Shown one piece after another: positions 20,574 to 31,119 of a stretch of 64,000 bases of DNA. The translations under genes were made by a program, and so were the position numbers. The notes under the pieces were generated by a model. It was not told the origin of the DNA, made no database searches, and saw only the letters and a program-made list of their open reading frames with translations. How positions within the stretch are numbered: position 1 is the stretch's first letter; each line of letters opens with the position of its first letter. The stretch is from Prorocentrum cordatum (lineage: Eukaryota; Sar; Dinophyceae; Prorocentrales; Prorocentraceae): NCBI GenBank assembly GCA_963575745.1, contig CAUYUJ010018882.1, positions 618,833-682,832 on the forward strand, in the 5' to 3' direction.

Positions 20574-20640
20574 AGAAGGAGGAGGAGGAGGAGGAGGATG
20601 AGGAGGAGGAGGAGGAGGAGGAGGAGGGGGAGGGAGGAAC
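20574..20640 (+). repeat. (GGA)n tract at the 5' end of the LINE
   Basis: GGA/GAGGAT units, reading (TCC)n on the LINE's coding strand, end within four bases of the SL relic. Confidence 0.85.
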
Positions 20641-20730
20641 CGCGGGCCAGGACAAAGGCAGGCAAGAAAGGAGGCGGGCCGAGAGGTGCACCCGCACGTC
20701 AGCGCAGCAGGAAAATAACTGGCTTCCCTT

Positions 20731-21730
20731 TCACTCACCGCCATCCTGCGCCAACTCGCAGCACGCCTCTTCCGCTCGGACAGCACGGCTGCCGTCGGGG
20801 AGGTGTGTCGCCAGAGCCAAATGCGGGATGACGAGGACGTCGGCCAGCCTTTGCTCGTCCGGCGGCGCCTCCTGGCCGTCCTGGGGCAAGCATTGGACCT
20901 CAGACGCAGGTCGCAATCCACCTCGGCACGCGCAGTCGTGGAAAACGTCGCGGGTGGCGTTGTGCGTGCCCGTGGTTTCAGGGCCCCCCAGGCAGGAGAG
21001 GCAATGGATTCCCTGGGCACCCAAGGCAGCCCCGCACAGACGACATGTAGACCCCGCCTCCGAGACATCGACACCGAGCTGGAGCGCGACGGTGTCGCCG
21101 AACTGGCTCGCAGTGAACTGCATGTCAAGTGTCTTGGATGGGGTGAGCTCTTACGGAGCGCCCGCTCGTCGTGCTCAATGCGCGTTCAGCCGCGTTCCGT
21201 CTGCCAGCGGCCCTGCGCTTCTCCACGCGGCCAACGACTTCCTCCGCAGCGCGCCCCCGAGCCTGAGGTCGGTCTGGGCCACGTCCTGCCGTGACTCGAC
21301 CACGAAGACTTCGGCTCTGGCGGACCCCGAAATCCTGGACATCGCGTCCGCCACCGGGGCACCGGCGACGTCGTCTAGGGAGCCCACAAAGGACGTACGC
21401 GCCCAGCTATGTACATGAACACGGCCCCGTAACCCGCGAGACCTGCCGCAGGAACATTCGCGAAATGCGAACTCTCGAAACCAGCGTGGATTCATGTACG
21501 CGTAGGTCCTTCTTTCGCTCCTGATCGTCGTCCGCCAGCGGGGCACCGGCGACGTCGTCGTCCCACCGGTGGCCTGGCCGGATCATCGCGCGCAGGTCGT
21601 GCGCCAGCGCGCGCGAGCCAACCAAAGTGTAGGCTGCGTCCATCTCGACCGAGATGTTCCGCAGGCCGAGGCCTCCTGTCGAGGTCGCGAAGGAAGCCTG
21701 CTCGCGCTGCCTCTCGGACAGCGCTGGTTC

Positions 21731-21765
<35 letters not shown>

Positions 21766-22209
21766 CTCGAGCACGCTCTCGTCGGAGCGCCGCACCTCGT
21801 CGCCCAGATGCCTTGCAGGCGTGGCGCGCGCCAAATCATTCACCCTGCCCGCGCTCACGCAGTGCACCAACAATTTGTGCGTCACCTGCGGGTCCTGGAG
21901 GTCAGCCAGGAACTGGATGATGCCCTGCTGCTTGTGCACCTGCTTTGCGCAAAAGGCCCGACACTGCGCTGCATCGCCCGCTGGGGACTTGAGCACTTCG
22001 CAAGTCCCATCTGCAAGCATGTCGCACCCTAAGGCCACAAACTCTGCGAAGTCAACCGCGGTGTGTGTGCCGGCGGCTTGGACAACTAGCAAGGTGGAGA
22101 AGCGAAGGCCTGTCGCCGCCAGCATCACGTATTTGAGGTGCTTCAGGGCTCGGAGTACCTCTGCAGAAGGCCCCGCGATGAGTGCGTCATCGGCGAAGCC
22201 GGGGGCCAT
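20731..22209 (-). pseudogene. fragment of a second retroelement: RT palm/thumb and zinc finger
   Basis: Starts abruptly at APGFADDALIAGP (RT motif C), with no upstream RT. It continues LRALKHLKYVMLAATGLRFSTL, FVALGCDML and GRVNDLARATP, then an alanine run coded by (CAG)11, then QASFATSTGGLGLRNIS and a run of frameshifts. It ends with CRLCGAALGAQGIHCLSCLGG plus THNATRDVFHDCACRGGLRP, the C-x2-C...H-C-x2-C...HN finger found after RT in dinoflagellate retroelements. It is 5'-truncated, frameshifted and non-functional. Confidence 0.75.
21732..21764 (+). repeat. (CAG)11 microsatellite inside the RT fragment
   Basis: Eleven perfect CAG units interrupt otherwise conserved RT-derived sequence and coincide with a change of reading frame between the two sides. 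Confidence 0.95.
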
Positions 22210-22344
22210 GTCGAGAGCGACAAGGGGGGCTCAGGACAAGGGGGGCTCAGGCACGGGCACCAACCCAAGCGACTCGTTCGGCATCCCCTGGACCAGTGGG
22301 CGGCATGCCCTGGTGAGCGGGCGGCGGGGCGCACAACCCGACTT

Positions 22345-22467
22345 GCGGGGTTGGGTGAGCGGATTTCGGACGAAGGATCAAAATAGGAAAGAATCGCCCC
22401 CAGACTAGGTTTTGTTACCATTTTTGAATACTCACTGTAAAGGAACACGCCCGACGCAAGGGCTGGG
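22345..22467 (+). mobile_element. MITE family 1, degenerate copy 2
   Basis: GCGGATTTCGGACGAA, a GAATCGCCCCCAGACTAG-like block, TTTTTGAATACTC and the right end GGAACACGCCCGAC match the family interior and right inverted repeat. The left repeat is nearly unrecognisable and I see no target duplication. Confidence 0.6.
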
Positions 22468-22664
22468 GCAGGGAGCGCTGGGACGGGGGACTGGCCCCGC
22501 CCGCGCCGGGGGAGCTCCCCCGCACGTCTTTCACGACTGCCGACCGGACCACCCCCAACCCAACCCGAAGACCCGAGCGAACTGTGGGTTGGGGGGGGGT
22601 GCAGTCAACCCGTAGAGCAAGGACGCACGATAAGGATGCAAGGGCCTTGGAAGGCCATGTCGAC

Positions 22665-22785
22665 ACTTTGCGAGCGGGGCGCGGCCAACGAGAGTGGCCA
22701 AGGATGCACCGAGGAGGCAAGGATGCAAGAGTGCCCTTGGGAAGGTTGCCCGTCCTTACTATGCGGGTCGACTGTACGGGTTCCA
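22665..22785 (+). repeat. about 120-bp direct repeat, left copy (pair with 24385-24505)
   Basis: Shares GAGCGGGGCGCGGCCAACGA, GCCAAGGATG, CCGAGGAGGCA, GGATGCAAG, TTGGGAAGG and a GTCCTTAC-TGCGGGT-GACTG block in the same order with the copy 1.7 kb downstream. The two copies bracket the 23.2-24.3 kb satellite. Confidence 0.7.
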
Positions 22786-23165
22786 TCTGTGTTTCTGCCA
22801 TGTTCCCCGGCGGCCCCCCCCTCACTGGGAATGGAGGGCAGACTGGGGCCTTCGGGTTGGGTTGGGGTGGTCTGGCGGGTGGCGATTTCCCCCTCCCTCC
22901 TTCCTTCGAATCATTCCTCTCTCCGCCTCTCTTCCTCCTTGTGCTGCTACTCCGCCTCTTGACTCGCTGCTTGCCCCTCTTCACTACTGCTTCGGAGCGG
23001 CAATCGTGGGAGCGCCCGTCATCGCTTCCGGCGGCATGGCCGGGAAAATGCGCAACCTGGGCGGGAGTCATCAATAAGCATCCCTGGAGGAACAGGGAGC
23101 GAGAGAGAAGAGCGAAAAGGAAGGGAGATGAAAAGACACACCATGAAATGAGCACATTCGTGTTG
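22786..23165. other. spacer, nothing recognised
   Basis: Contains a C/T-rich stretch at about 22890-22975. No coding or RNA feature was recognised. Confidence 0.4.
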
Positions 23166-23169
23166 CCAT

Positions 23170-24260
23170 GTGGCCAGCGCTGAGGCGCAAACATCATGCA
23201 GTGCTGGGAATGTGGACACCGTTGCAGCGAAGCGACGAACCTGGGGTTGGGCTGTGGCTGACGGCAAGCCGGAAGCACGCGTCCTGGATCGCTGAGGATA
23301 GCGCACCACTGTAGCCCGCGCTGAGGCGGGAGCAGGATTCGGATTCTTGGGTGACAAGGTGGCACGGAGCTAATGTGGCAACACCTCTCAACACTGTGAA
23401 CGCAGCCAGCGCGAAGGCTAGCGCATCATCTAGTGCTGGGCAAAGCCAGCGCTCAAGAGAGAACACGAATCTGAGGTGGACATATGGCCAGCACTAATAT
23501 ATTCTGCGCTGGGAACGTGGCCAATGCTCTAAAACGAGAGCACCAACCTGGGGTGCAGATGTAGCCAGCGCTGAGACCAGAGCACGACTCCTGGTTGGCA
23601 ATGCAGCTGGCGCTAAGTCGAGAGCACTATCCCATACTAATAACGCGGCCAACGACTAGGCGAGAGCCCCATTTCGCGCTGGGAAATGTCAACGCCAAAA
23701 CGAGAGCACACAATTTTCCTTCTGGCTCAAGCATTCCATGATGCGAATGCCGCCTAGGTGTCCGCAAGGCCACGGCTCAGGACTGGGAGTGTGGGGTTGA
23801 ACACGACTCCTGGATGGCACTGTGTCCAACGCCCAGACGAGAATACAATTCCGAGCTGGAAGTGTGGCCACATTCTAGGCTGGGAATGTAGCTCATGTGA
23901 TGGGGACAATACAATTCCGAGTCGATCTTGTGGTGAACGCTCACGCGAGAGCACCATTCTCTTTTTAGACATACGGCCAGCGCTACAGCGAGAGCACGAA
24001 TGTGGGCGATGGATGCAGTGGAGACCCATGCCAAGAAACACCCTGCTTGCCTCCAGGGTGCCCTGGGTGTCTTGGGCTTCGCTGGTCTTGCTGTGAAAGC
24101 GTGACGCTCCCACGCCAAAAAAAACAGTGGACGTCCTGGTGTCTCAGGGTTGGGCTTCTTGTGGAAGGTTTCCTGTGGTCGGGCCTCCGCTGTGGGGCCC
24201 AGCCAACGCTGAGACGAGAGCACCCTTTTCGTGCGGGGGACGCGGCCCGGGGCCAAGGCG
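23170..24260 (+). repeat. diverged satellite with GCCAGCGCTGAGACGAGAGC motif
   Basis: The sequence GCCAGCGCT(A/G)AGNCGAGAGCAC recurs roughly every 55-70 bp, followed by ATTC-type spacers and CTGGGAATGTG. Fifteen or more degenerate units are visible. No coding signal was seen. Confidence 0.65.
24120..24200 (+). repeat. dispersed repeat, inverted partner at 25072-25160
   Basis: GGACGTCCTGGTGT, CAGGGTTGGG, TTCTTG, GGAGGTTTC-type and GGCCTCC blocks occur here. In reverse complement they occur in the same order at 25072-25160. Confidence 0.65.
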
Positions 24261-24384
24261 GGAGCACCCCGCACGAGGGCGGGGGCGCACCGCTCCGAGC
24301 CCGAGCGCCACGTATGATCATACGGTGACGGGTAGGCTACGGAAGGCCCGCATCATGAGGGTGCACGGGCCTCGGACGCCCCTC

Positions 24385-24505
24385 TCGAGGCTTTTCGAGC
24401 GGGGCGCGGCCAACGAAGGCGGCCAAGGATGGGCCGAGGAGGCAGGGATGCAAGGGTACCGTTGGGAAGGCTGCCCATCCTTACCGTGCGGGTTGACTGC
24501 AGGTT
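24385..24505 (+). repeat. about 120-bp direct repeat, right copy
   Basis: Partner of 22665-22785, with about 80 percent identity by eye over the shared blocks. Confidence 0.7.
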
Positions 24506-24509
24506 CTCA

Positions 24510-25070
24510 GGCACCGCGTGCGTGCGACCACAGACCCAAGACATGTCCAAGATGTGAGCGAGACGGGCCACTTTCAAAACGAGGAGTTCTGCATGGTTCT
24601 AGGGTGCACCCTTCTTTGACCACTGTGAACGCTATTCGAGAAATGAGGTCGCACATTGGAGTGATGGGTAATAGGACGAGCCCAAGCAGCAAAAGCAGGA
24701 ATCATGGAGGAAGTGTGGAGGAGCGGTGACCTGTCTAGGTTCGCAGCAGCCGAGAGTCAGCTGTCAGCCCACCCCGAGTTACGTCAAGGCCATTGCAAGC
24801 TGGAACGAATGCACCGCCAAATTTTGGGCGCGCACATCCCGACCTTGGCCAAGGAAACCTGAAAATATGAATTATGGAAGGCACGGTCCTATGATTGTCC
24901 TGGTAGGTCCCTGGTGAATCCTACTGGAGCCCACCGAGGGTCATGGCAGGGTCCTGGCAATGCCCTGGCGTGGTCCTGGGGTCTGGGCAGCATCCCAGCA
25001 TCATGCTGGCAATCGGGGTGCTGGCGAAGTCCTGGCACGGTACTTGGCATGATCCGGCAGTGCCCTGGAA
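24510..25070. other. spacer, nothing recognised
   Basis: About 560 bp. TCCTGG/CCTGGC motifs recur at 24890-25060, suggesting a very degenerate short repeat. No gene was seen. Confidence 0.4.
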
Positions 25071-25071
25071 T

Positions 25072-25160
25072 CCCCCCCATACAGTGGAGGCCAGTCCACA
25101 AGAAACCTCCCGCAAGAAACCCAACCCTGAAACACCAGGACGTCCATGGATTTTTGTGCG
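25072..25160 (-). repeat. dispersed repeat, inverted copy of 24120-24200
   Basis: Reverse-complement match to 24120-24200 over about 80 bp. Confidence 0.65.
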
Positions 25161-25217
25161 AGGCTGGGATTTATCCACATCCACCGCCTGGGAACCGACG
25201 TCCTGGTGCCCCAGCGG

Positions 25218-25276
25218 GCGGTGGATGTGGACATATTTTGGCCCCCGGGGCCCGAAAATATCCACATCCATCGCCT
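25218..25276. repeat. hairpin-forming palindrome
   Basis: GGCGGTGGATGTGGACATAT and its complement ATATCCACATCCATCGCC flank a short GC-rich centre (GGCCCCCGGGGCC). The arms are about 25 bp with few mismatches. A further partial copy of the arm lies at about 25175-25195. Confidence 0.8.
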
Positions 25277-25559
25277 GTCGAGGTCCCGAGAGTCGATCCT
25301 CCAGGCGGTGGTCATGTATCCGCCGGCTCCCTTGCGGGGCCATCAGGCTGCGAGGATTAAGGTTGCTGCTCCCTGCACCAGTTCCAGCTTCTAGTTTCCA
25401 TTGTTACAGTACTGTTTTCTGCTTCCTACTGCAAATTGTTACTGTCCGCGCGAGGGGGGGGCCGAAAAGGGCCCTGGTTAGCGTCCCCCTGGAGGGTTCT
25501 CAGAATTTCTGGGGGGGCGTGGGACAAGTCAAAATACTCTAGTTTCGTGCCCCCCAGAC

Positions 25560-25970
25560 CATACTCCCTCGCAAATTACGTTGTAAATTACATTGTATTC
25601 GCGCCCACGAAGCCACGATCCCTCTTAAATTACGCCGCGTTCGCGTCTCCGAAGCCACGATCCCTCGTAATTTACGCCACATTTACGTCACCGAGGCCAC
25701 GATCCCTCGTAAATTACTCCGCATTCGCGCCCTCGAGGCCACGATCCCTTGTAATTTACACCACATTCGTGCCCCCGAAGCCACGATCCCAAGTAATTTA
25801 TTTCAGTTTCGCGCCCACGAGGCCACGATCCCCTGTTCAGCACGACGAGTTCGCGCCCCTGACGCCACGATCCTTAGTAAATTACGCAGCGGGCGCGCCC
25901 CCGAGGCCACGAGTCCGCCTTGCGGAGGCTGCCGAAAAGGCGTTCCCCGTTTCCAAAGCAGAAACACAGC
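25560..25970 (+). repeat. 42-bp tandem repeat, block 1 with 3' flank
   Basis: About eight units of 42 bp contain TTCGCGCCCNCGAGGCCACG then ATCCCTCGTAAATTACGCC. Because 42 is a multiple of three, one frame stays open and gives a repeating 14-residue motif FAPPRPRSLVNYAA (open frame 25436-26125). The block is followed by a unique-looking flank (CTTGCGGAGGCTGCCGAAAA...CAGAAACACAGC) that is repeated after block 2. No homology to a known protein was recognised. Confidence 0.75.
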
Positions 25971-26053
25971 AATCTTCTGGATTGGGATATGTGCTCCGCT
26001 GGTATTCTTGTGCCCCCTCCCCGTTTCTGGAAAATTCGGCGGTGGGTTCCACA

Positions 26054-26350
26054 TTCACCCCCCCATGCCACGATCCCTCGTTAGTTACGCCACATTTTCG
26101 CCCCCGAGGCCACGATCCCGCGTGAATTACTCCACATTCGCGCCCCCGAGACAACGATGTCTTGTAAATTACGCCGCTGTCGCGCCCCCCAGGCTACGAT
26201 CCCTTGCAAATTACGCCACATTCGCGTCCCCGAGGCCACGATCTCCTTCAAATTATACAAAATTCGCGCGCACCCCCCACGCTACGAATCCACCTTGCGA
26301 AAACTACCCAAAGGTGCCACTCCTTCTCCAGAGCAGAAAAAAAACAAGTG
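26054..26350 (+). repeat. 42-bp tandem repeat, block 2 with duplicated 3' flank
   Basis: Five to six units of the same 42-bp repeat, followed by CTTGCGAAAACTACCCAAA...CAGAGCAGAAAAAA, homologous to the flank of block 1. The repeat plus flank was therefore duplicated as a unit of roughly 450 bp. Confidence 0.7.
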
Positions 26351-26489
26351 GCACGTGTGCCATGGCTCTTGCCCAAAAAAGAAGGGGGAGGAGGAGGAGG
26401 TGAAGGAGGAGGAGGGGGGAAGAGGGGGCAAGACGTCGCCCCTCGGGGCCCAGCAACGGGGCCCAAATCCCAAGTGGGGACAGGGGGGA

Positions 26490-27265
26490 GGTGGCGTGCG
26501 TCGCGACACAGAATAAAGTGCTCGGAGCGGAGGGAGCACGGGGCGGAGGTCCCACTGGGGCGCTGGGGGCGCGGAGAGGAATGGGGGGAGGTGGTGTGCG
26601 TCGCGACGCGGAATAAAATGGTCGGGGCGGAGGGGACATTGGTTGGGCGGGGCTTGGGGCAGAGGGCCACGGGGTGGGGGTCCAACTGGGGCGCTGGGGA
26701 CGGGGGGGGTGGGCGGTGGTGCGTGTCGCGACGCGGAATAAAATTGTCGGGGCGGAGGGGGCACGGGGCGGAGCCCCCGCTGGGGCGCTGGGGACGCGGG
26801 GAGGGAGGTGGGGGTGGTGTGCGTCGCGACGCGGAATTAAACGTTCGTGGCGGAGGGGGCAGTGGGCGGGGCTCCCGCTGGGGCGCTGGCGACGCGGGGG
26901 GGCTCGGGGCAGAGAGCCACGGCGGGGTTCCCTCTCTGGCGCTGGGGACGCGGGGGGAGGGGGGTGCGCGACGCGGAATAAAGCGTTCGTGGCGGAGGGG
27001 GCAGGGGGCGGGCCCCCCGCTGAGGCGCTGGGGACGCGGGGAGGCTCGGGGCAGAGAGCCACGGCGCGGGGTCCCACTCTGGCGCTGGGGACGCGGGACG
27101 GGGGGGGATGTGCGACGAGAAATACGTTCGTGGACGAGGGGGCGGTGGGCGGGGCTCCCGCTGGGGCGCTGGGGCGGGGGAGCTCGGGGCAAGGAGCCAC
27201 GGCGCGGGGGTCCCACTCTGGCGCTGGGGACGCGGGGAGGGGGTGTGTGCGACGCGGAATAAAGT
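26490..27265 (+). repeat. G-rich minisatellite, seven units of 90-150 bp
   Basis: Units begin GTGCGTCGCGACGCGGAATA near 26497, 26600, 26730, 26820, 26968, 27112 and 27246, and continue with GGGGCGGAGGGGGCA and TGGGGCGCTGGGGACGCGGGG. Some units hold an extra CTCGGGGCAGAGAGCCACGG block, which explains the length classes. Several G-runs could form quadruplexes. Confidence 0.8.
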
Positions 27266-27630
27266 GGTTGGAGCTCTAGACCCCCTGTGCAAGAGGATAA
27301 CCTTCCCAGAGATTGCCTGAAGCAATCCCCAGCCGTTCCCAGAGCGCTTCCAGTGAACAACTGGAGGAAAATGCCAAGACGGCAACAAAGCGTTCAACAA
27401 CAACTTCAACATCTCAATATGTTTTACTCATCGCCAGCCGCCCTAGCATGACGTTCCCGAATGTCATCAAGACGGCGCCCGAACATCCCAATATAGCTCT
27501 GATGTATCCCATTCTGATAGAGAGGGGGCCGGCAGCAGGGGGCGAAGCCCTTACGGATAAATTACCCCCATCAGATTTGGGTGTGGGAACGTCACGCTTC
27601 CAATCGCAAAACCATCGGAACGCAATACAC
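27266..27630. other. spacer, nothing recognised
   Basis: About 360 bp with no recognisable feature. Confidence 0.4.
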
Positions 27631-27633
27631 CCA

Positions 27634-27862
27634 GGTGAGCGTTTTTTTATTCGCCGTTTCGACATTGGGAGGAAGGGTGGGGGAGAGGGAGTCTGGCTCT
27701 GGACCTCTGCTTAGTGCGGCTGTTTGCAAGAGTGCAGCCGATGGGGGAGGGACCCCACCTGCTCGAGACAGGCGCCAAAAACAGCCAAGATCTGCTCCAG
27801 GGGGGGAGGGAGGAGGGGGGGGGGGCGAGGGCCCGCGCCGATCGGCAACACAATCCATACAA
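27634..27862 (+). repeat. dispersed repeat R1, copy 1
   Basis: CGTTTCGACATTGGG, TCTGGCTC-GGACCTCTGCTTA, CAGGCGCCAAAAACAGCCAA, GATCTGC, a G-rich run and CCCGCGCCGATCGGCAA occur in the same order and spacing at 39325-39548. About 230 bp, same orientation, about 80 percent identity by eye. No inverted ends were found. Confidence 0.8.
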
Positions 27863-29260
27863 ACCGATCACCAGGCCGCCCTGGAGGCAAGCAGAGTGTG
27901 TCTCGGCAATGGGCCTCCGCTGCAGCGGAAGCCGGAGACGAGCGCTCCCGGGACGGGGCATAGGATGCTGCGGCCGCGGACGCAGGCTCCTCGGCAGCGC
28001 GGCCCGAGCGGGGCGCACAGCAGCCCGCCTCTTGGAGGCCTGGAGATGGGCACCAACACCAAGACGGGGGGCTGCCTCCACAGGGGGTAGATGATCCTAG
28101 ATTTCGGTGCTGGTGGTACTATTTCGGCCACCTTGGAAGCCAGAATCTGACCACCATCACCGAGATCGAGATCTGTCTTTCCTCGGCGGAGGAACACCGC
28201 CGACGTTGGGCTTGCTGCCCATCTCTAGGCCTGCGAGCCTTCCCTCCGCCCGTCCGGGGGATCTGATGGGAGAGGATGGGGGCACTCCTCGGGAGCTGGG
28301 CGAGGGCTGGCAAATCCGCGGCTGCCAAAACCGGTCTTCCCGCAAGAACGGAAAAAACAAAAACAACGATTCCCGGAAGAGAAAGCTCGGCGCACTACGA
28401 GAGGTAAACTGGGCTGCCTCCCGGGAGAGAAAAAAAAACAGATTCCCGGAGCTCCGTGGTAGCAGCCACGGGTTCGCCAGCCTTCGCCTGGCTTCTGAGT
28501 GGCGCAGCGCAGAGCGGCGCGCCTCCCCAGGGCGGTGTAGGCCCTCGTCGACCACCTGAGCGCCGCCCTCCTCGCCCTCGTAGTCAGATGCTCCCCGTCG
28601 CGGTCCTTTTTTCTATTCGGTTTCGTCGACCTCCTGCTCGTCGTTGTCGTAGTTGTTCTTCTCCTTCTCCCCTCCCTTCTTCATCGTGCTGGTTGACCTC
28701 CTTCTCCTTCTCATCTCACCGCCGAGACCCCCCTGCGTACTCTTCTCGTTAAAAATGCGAACAACATGTGCAGGCGATCCGCGAGCGTCCGCTCGGCGTG
28801 AAGTCCCATGATGCGAGCCGCAAAGTCCCAGTCCCCTCTGCCACCTCCTCCTCCTCCTCCTCCTCCTCCTCTCAATTATTTTCTCCTTCCGGTTCTCATC
28901 TCGGCGGCGAAGGGAAATGGCAGGCTCCATCCGATCGCATCGGCAAATCGGACCAGACCGAACAGAGCATCGCACCGGGCTGCATCGGCACGGCATCGAA
29001 ATCGAGACGGATCGGCTGCGCCATGATGCACGGCAGCGAAGTGCATGTTCCGAGCCGCATCGGACCGTCGAATGCCTCCTCCTCCTCCTCCTCTTCTGTC
29101 TCCTCCTCCTCCTCCTTCTCGATTCTCGATTTTGACTCCTCTCGGGGGCGGGCTGTCTTCAGCTATCTTGTTTACTTGGTACGGGAAATTGCCCCAAATC
29201 GGCTCTGGAGAGGGACGGCTATTTTCTAAGGCTTCTTGGGGCGTCCTTGGGGGTCTCCTG
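27863..29260. other. spacer with short (TCC)n runs, nothing recognised
   Basis: About 1.4 kb. (TCC)n runs occur at about 28843-28872 and 29070-29120, and a C/T-rich stretch at 28620-28720. A loose CATCGG-containing repeat occurs around 28920-29065. Open frames on both strands show no known domain. Confidence 0.4.
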
Positions 29261-29264
29261 GTTT

Positions 29265-29436
29265 GGGACGCCCGAAATGGGTACGGAAACAATGAGCACA
29301 ATGCCCAACAGCAAATGTTGTCCCGAACCATCAGCGGCCGCTGTTTGGCAGGCGGCCTTCTGTCTCGAATGGACACAGGCCGCGCTGCTGTCGGTCTTTG
29401 TACCCGCTCTTTCCGTACGCACGTCTATCGTCCCGA
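29265..29436 (+). mobile_element. MITE family 4, copy A
   Basis: Left end GGGACGCCCGAAATGGGTACG and right end CGTACGCACGTCTATCGTCCCG are inverted relatives. The interior (ACAATGCCCAACAGCAAATG, TTGTCC, GCGGCCGCTGTTTGGCAGGC) is shared with the element at 41783-42003. No target duplication is clear. Confidence 0.6.
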
Positions 29437-29604
29437 CTGGTGGCTCTTGGCCAGAATCGAATCGGACCGGGCCGGCCAGAGTCGATTTCGGAGCGGATCG
29501 ATCAGATCGAAACGGACCCTGGAGGTGTGCGCACGCGCGCGCTCGGCCCAGCTCGGGCAGCTGGGGGCTCCCAGGGTCCGCCAGAACCCTCGCCCTCCGT
29601 AGGG

Positions 29605-29748
29605 GGCCACATGTGAACCCCACCCCTACCCCCCACGATATCTGAGGGGGAGGATGGGGTTCACTTCGTTCGGGAGCTCCCAAGCGAAGTGAACCCCACC
29701 CTCCCCATCAGAAATCGTGGGGGGTAGGGGTAGGGTTCACATGTGGCC
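29605..29748. repeat. 144-bp foldback hairpin
   Basis: Left arm GGCCACATGTGAACCCCACC... and right arm ...GGTAGGGTTCACATGTGGCC are complementary over about 65 bp with few mismatches, around a short centre at about 29675. The ends are GTAG.../...CTAC. It looks like a foldback element or very small MITE; I see no target duplication. Confidence 0.85.
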
Positions 29749-29749
29749 T

Positions 29750-30717
29750 TCTACTTTGGGAACTCAGCATGCGCACCCCTGAGGCGGCGAAGACAACATG
29801 GGGGTAGTGGCCGTAGTGGCGTGCACCGTTGGCGACGGGCATCGGGCACATCGCCCCGCCGTGCACGGGTGGTCAAGGGACTGCACGCCGAGGCCGAGGG
29901 AGCCCCTGGAGTCGACGAAAGCCTTGGTTCTCCAGCTGACGGTGCCCTTCGCGTCGACGCGGCGTCCGCCCATGGGACTCCTGCGTTGCTGCGGGTTGGC
30001 GCGGACCCAAGTAGGGGGTCACACGAAACGGCTTTTTACAAACTCAACCGACGTGTTCCTGTGGGGCGACCAAGCCGGATGGCACGCAGTCGCCCCTGCG
30101 CTGATCCCATGGCGGCTTGGGTCGCCTCGGAGGCGGAAGCGAGTGGCCCACCCCCCGGAAAGCACGGCACCACGCCTTGGCGGCTCGGGAGAAGCACAGG
30201 CTTGCAGCTAGTCTGCCACAAGCACCTGTGCTCTGGCGATCCAAGGCTGTGCATCCGTCTCGCCACAGCCGGCGCAGCCAGTGGTCTGTTAGTTGTGATG
30301 GTGGCTTGCAGAGATCGTCTGACTGGTTTTCGGATTGGACGCAGGGCGCGATCAGACGGCATAGTCCACTGGGGTGTGCCTGGTGAGTGCTTGTGATCAG
30401 GCGCGGTTCTGGTGCCTCGTGCATGTCCGTCGATCGTGACATGTTGCTTTGTGCGTGGCACTGCCGTTTATGCATGCAGTGGCATGTGCCACGGATCGTT
30501 CGATTCATGGTCGTGCCTCTGTACGAACACATGATTCTATCATGGATAGTCACGATGCCACAAGGCTGACCATGCAAGAGCAAACTGGCATGGGCTGGTC
30601 GCGTCTGGCTCTCGCTTGTGCGCTGTTGGTGGCACCCACATGCACGAGATGGCTTGCAGGTCACGCATTCGTGTACCTGTGATACTGCCGCGTACAGTCT
30701 CGGTCTCCGCCTGGTGG
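29750..30717. other. spacer, no recognisable gene
   Basis: About 970 bp of unique-looking sequence. A 217-codon plus-strand frame (29743-30396) overlaps frames on the other strand and shows no domain, so I do not call it a gene. Confidence 0.4.
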
Positions 30718-30725
30718 CTCCAGGG

Positions 30726-30892
30726 TTAGGTCGGGCATGTCCCCCTACAGCCCTACAGGCGGATTTTAGGCGAAAGCTTAGAAACATAGTCAAACAATAG
30801 AGTAGTAGCCAAACAATTGCCAACAAATCGTGCCCGAACTATTTTTGATTACTTTTGAATACTCCTCCTGTGCAGGGACAGGCTCGACTTAA
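30726..30892 (+). mobile_element. MITE family 1, copy 3, perfect 8-bp target duplication
   Basis: Begins TTAGGTCGGGCATGTC and ends GACAGGCTCGACTTAA. The 8 bases CTCCAGGG occur immediately on both sides (30718-30725 and 30893-30900). Interior AT-rich, about 167 bp, non-coding. Confidence 0.9.
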
Positions 30893-30917
30893 CTCCAGGG
30901 GTGTCCTGACCAGAATC

Positions 30918-31030
30918 TCGGGGAGGAGGAGGAGGAGGGGGAGGAGGAGGAGGTAGGAGGAGGAGGAGGAGGAGGGGGAGGAGGAGGAGTAGGAGGGGGA
31001 GTAGGAGGGAGGAGGAGGAGGAGGAGAAGG
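30918..31030 (+). repeat. (GGA)n tract
   Basis: GGAGGAGGA units with occasional GTA/GGG interruptions. Confidence 0.85.
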
Positions 31031-31039
31031 ACGGATTGT

Positions 31040-31087
31040 TGGGATGCTTTCGAATATTCCTCCTGTAGAGGGACACGCCCGACTTGA
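31040..31087 (+). mobile_element. MITE family 1, right-end fragment
   Basis: TTTCGAATATTCCTCCTGT, AGAGGGACACGCCCGACTTGA matches only the right third of the family. The left part is replaced by the GGA tract. Confidence 0.7.
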
Positions 31088-31119
31088 GCTCAGGAGGGTC
31101 CTTCTTTCAGCGCCTTGGC

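Noticed and set aside
23715-23735. TTCTGGCTCAAG as a possible spliced-leader 3' end
   Set aside because: Only the last nine bases match and it lies in a satellite unit.
29743-30396. 217-codon frame as a gene
   Set aside because: It overlaps longer frames on the other strand, has no recognisable domain, and shows no coding bias that I can see.
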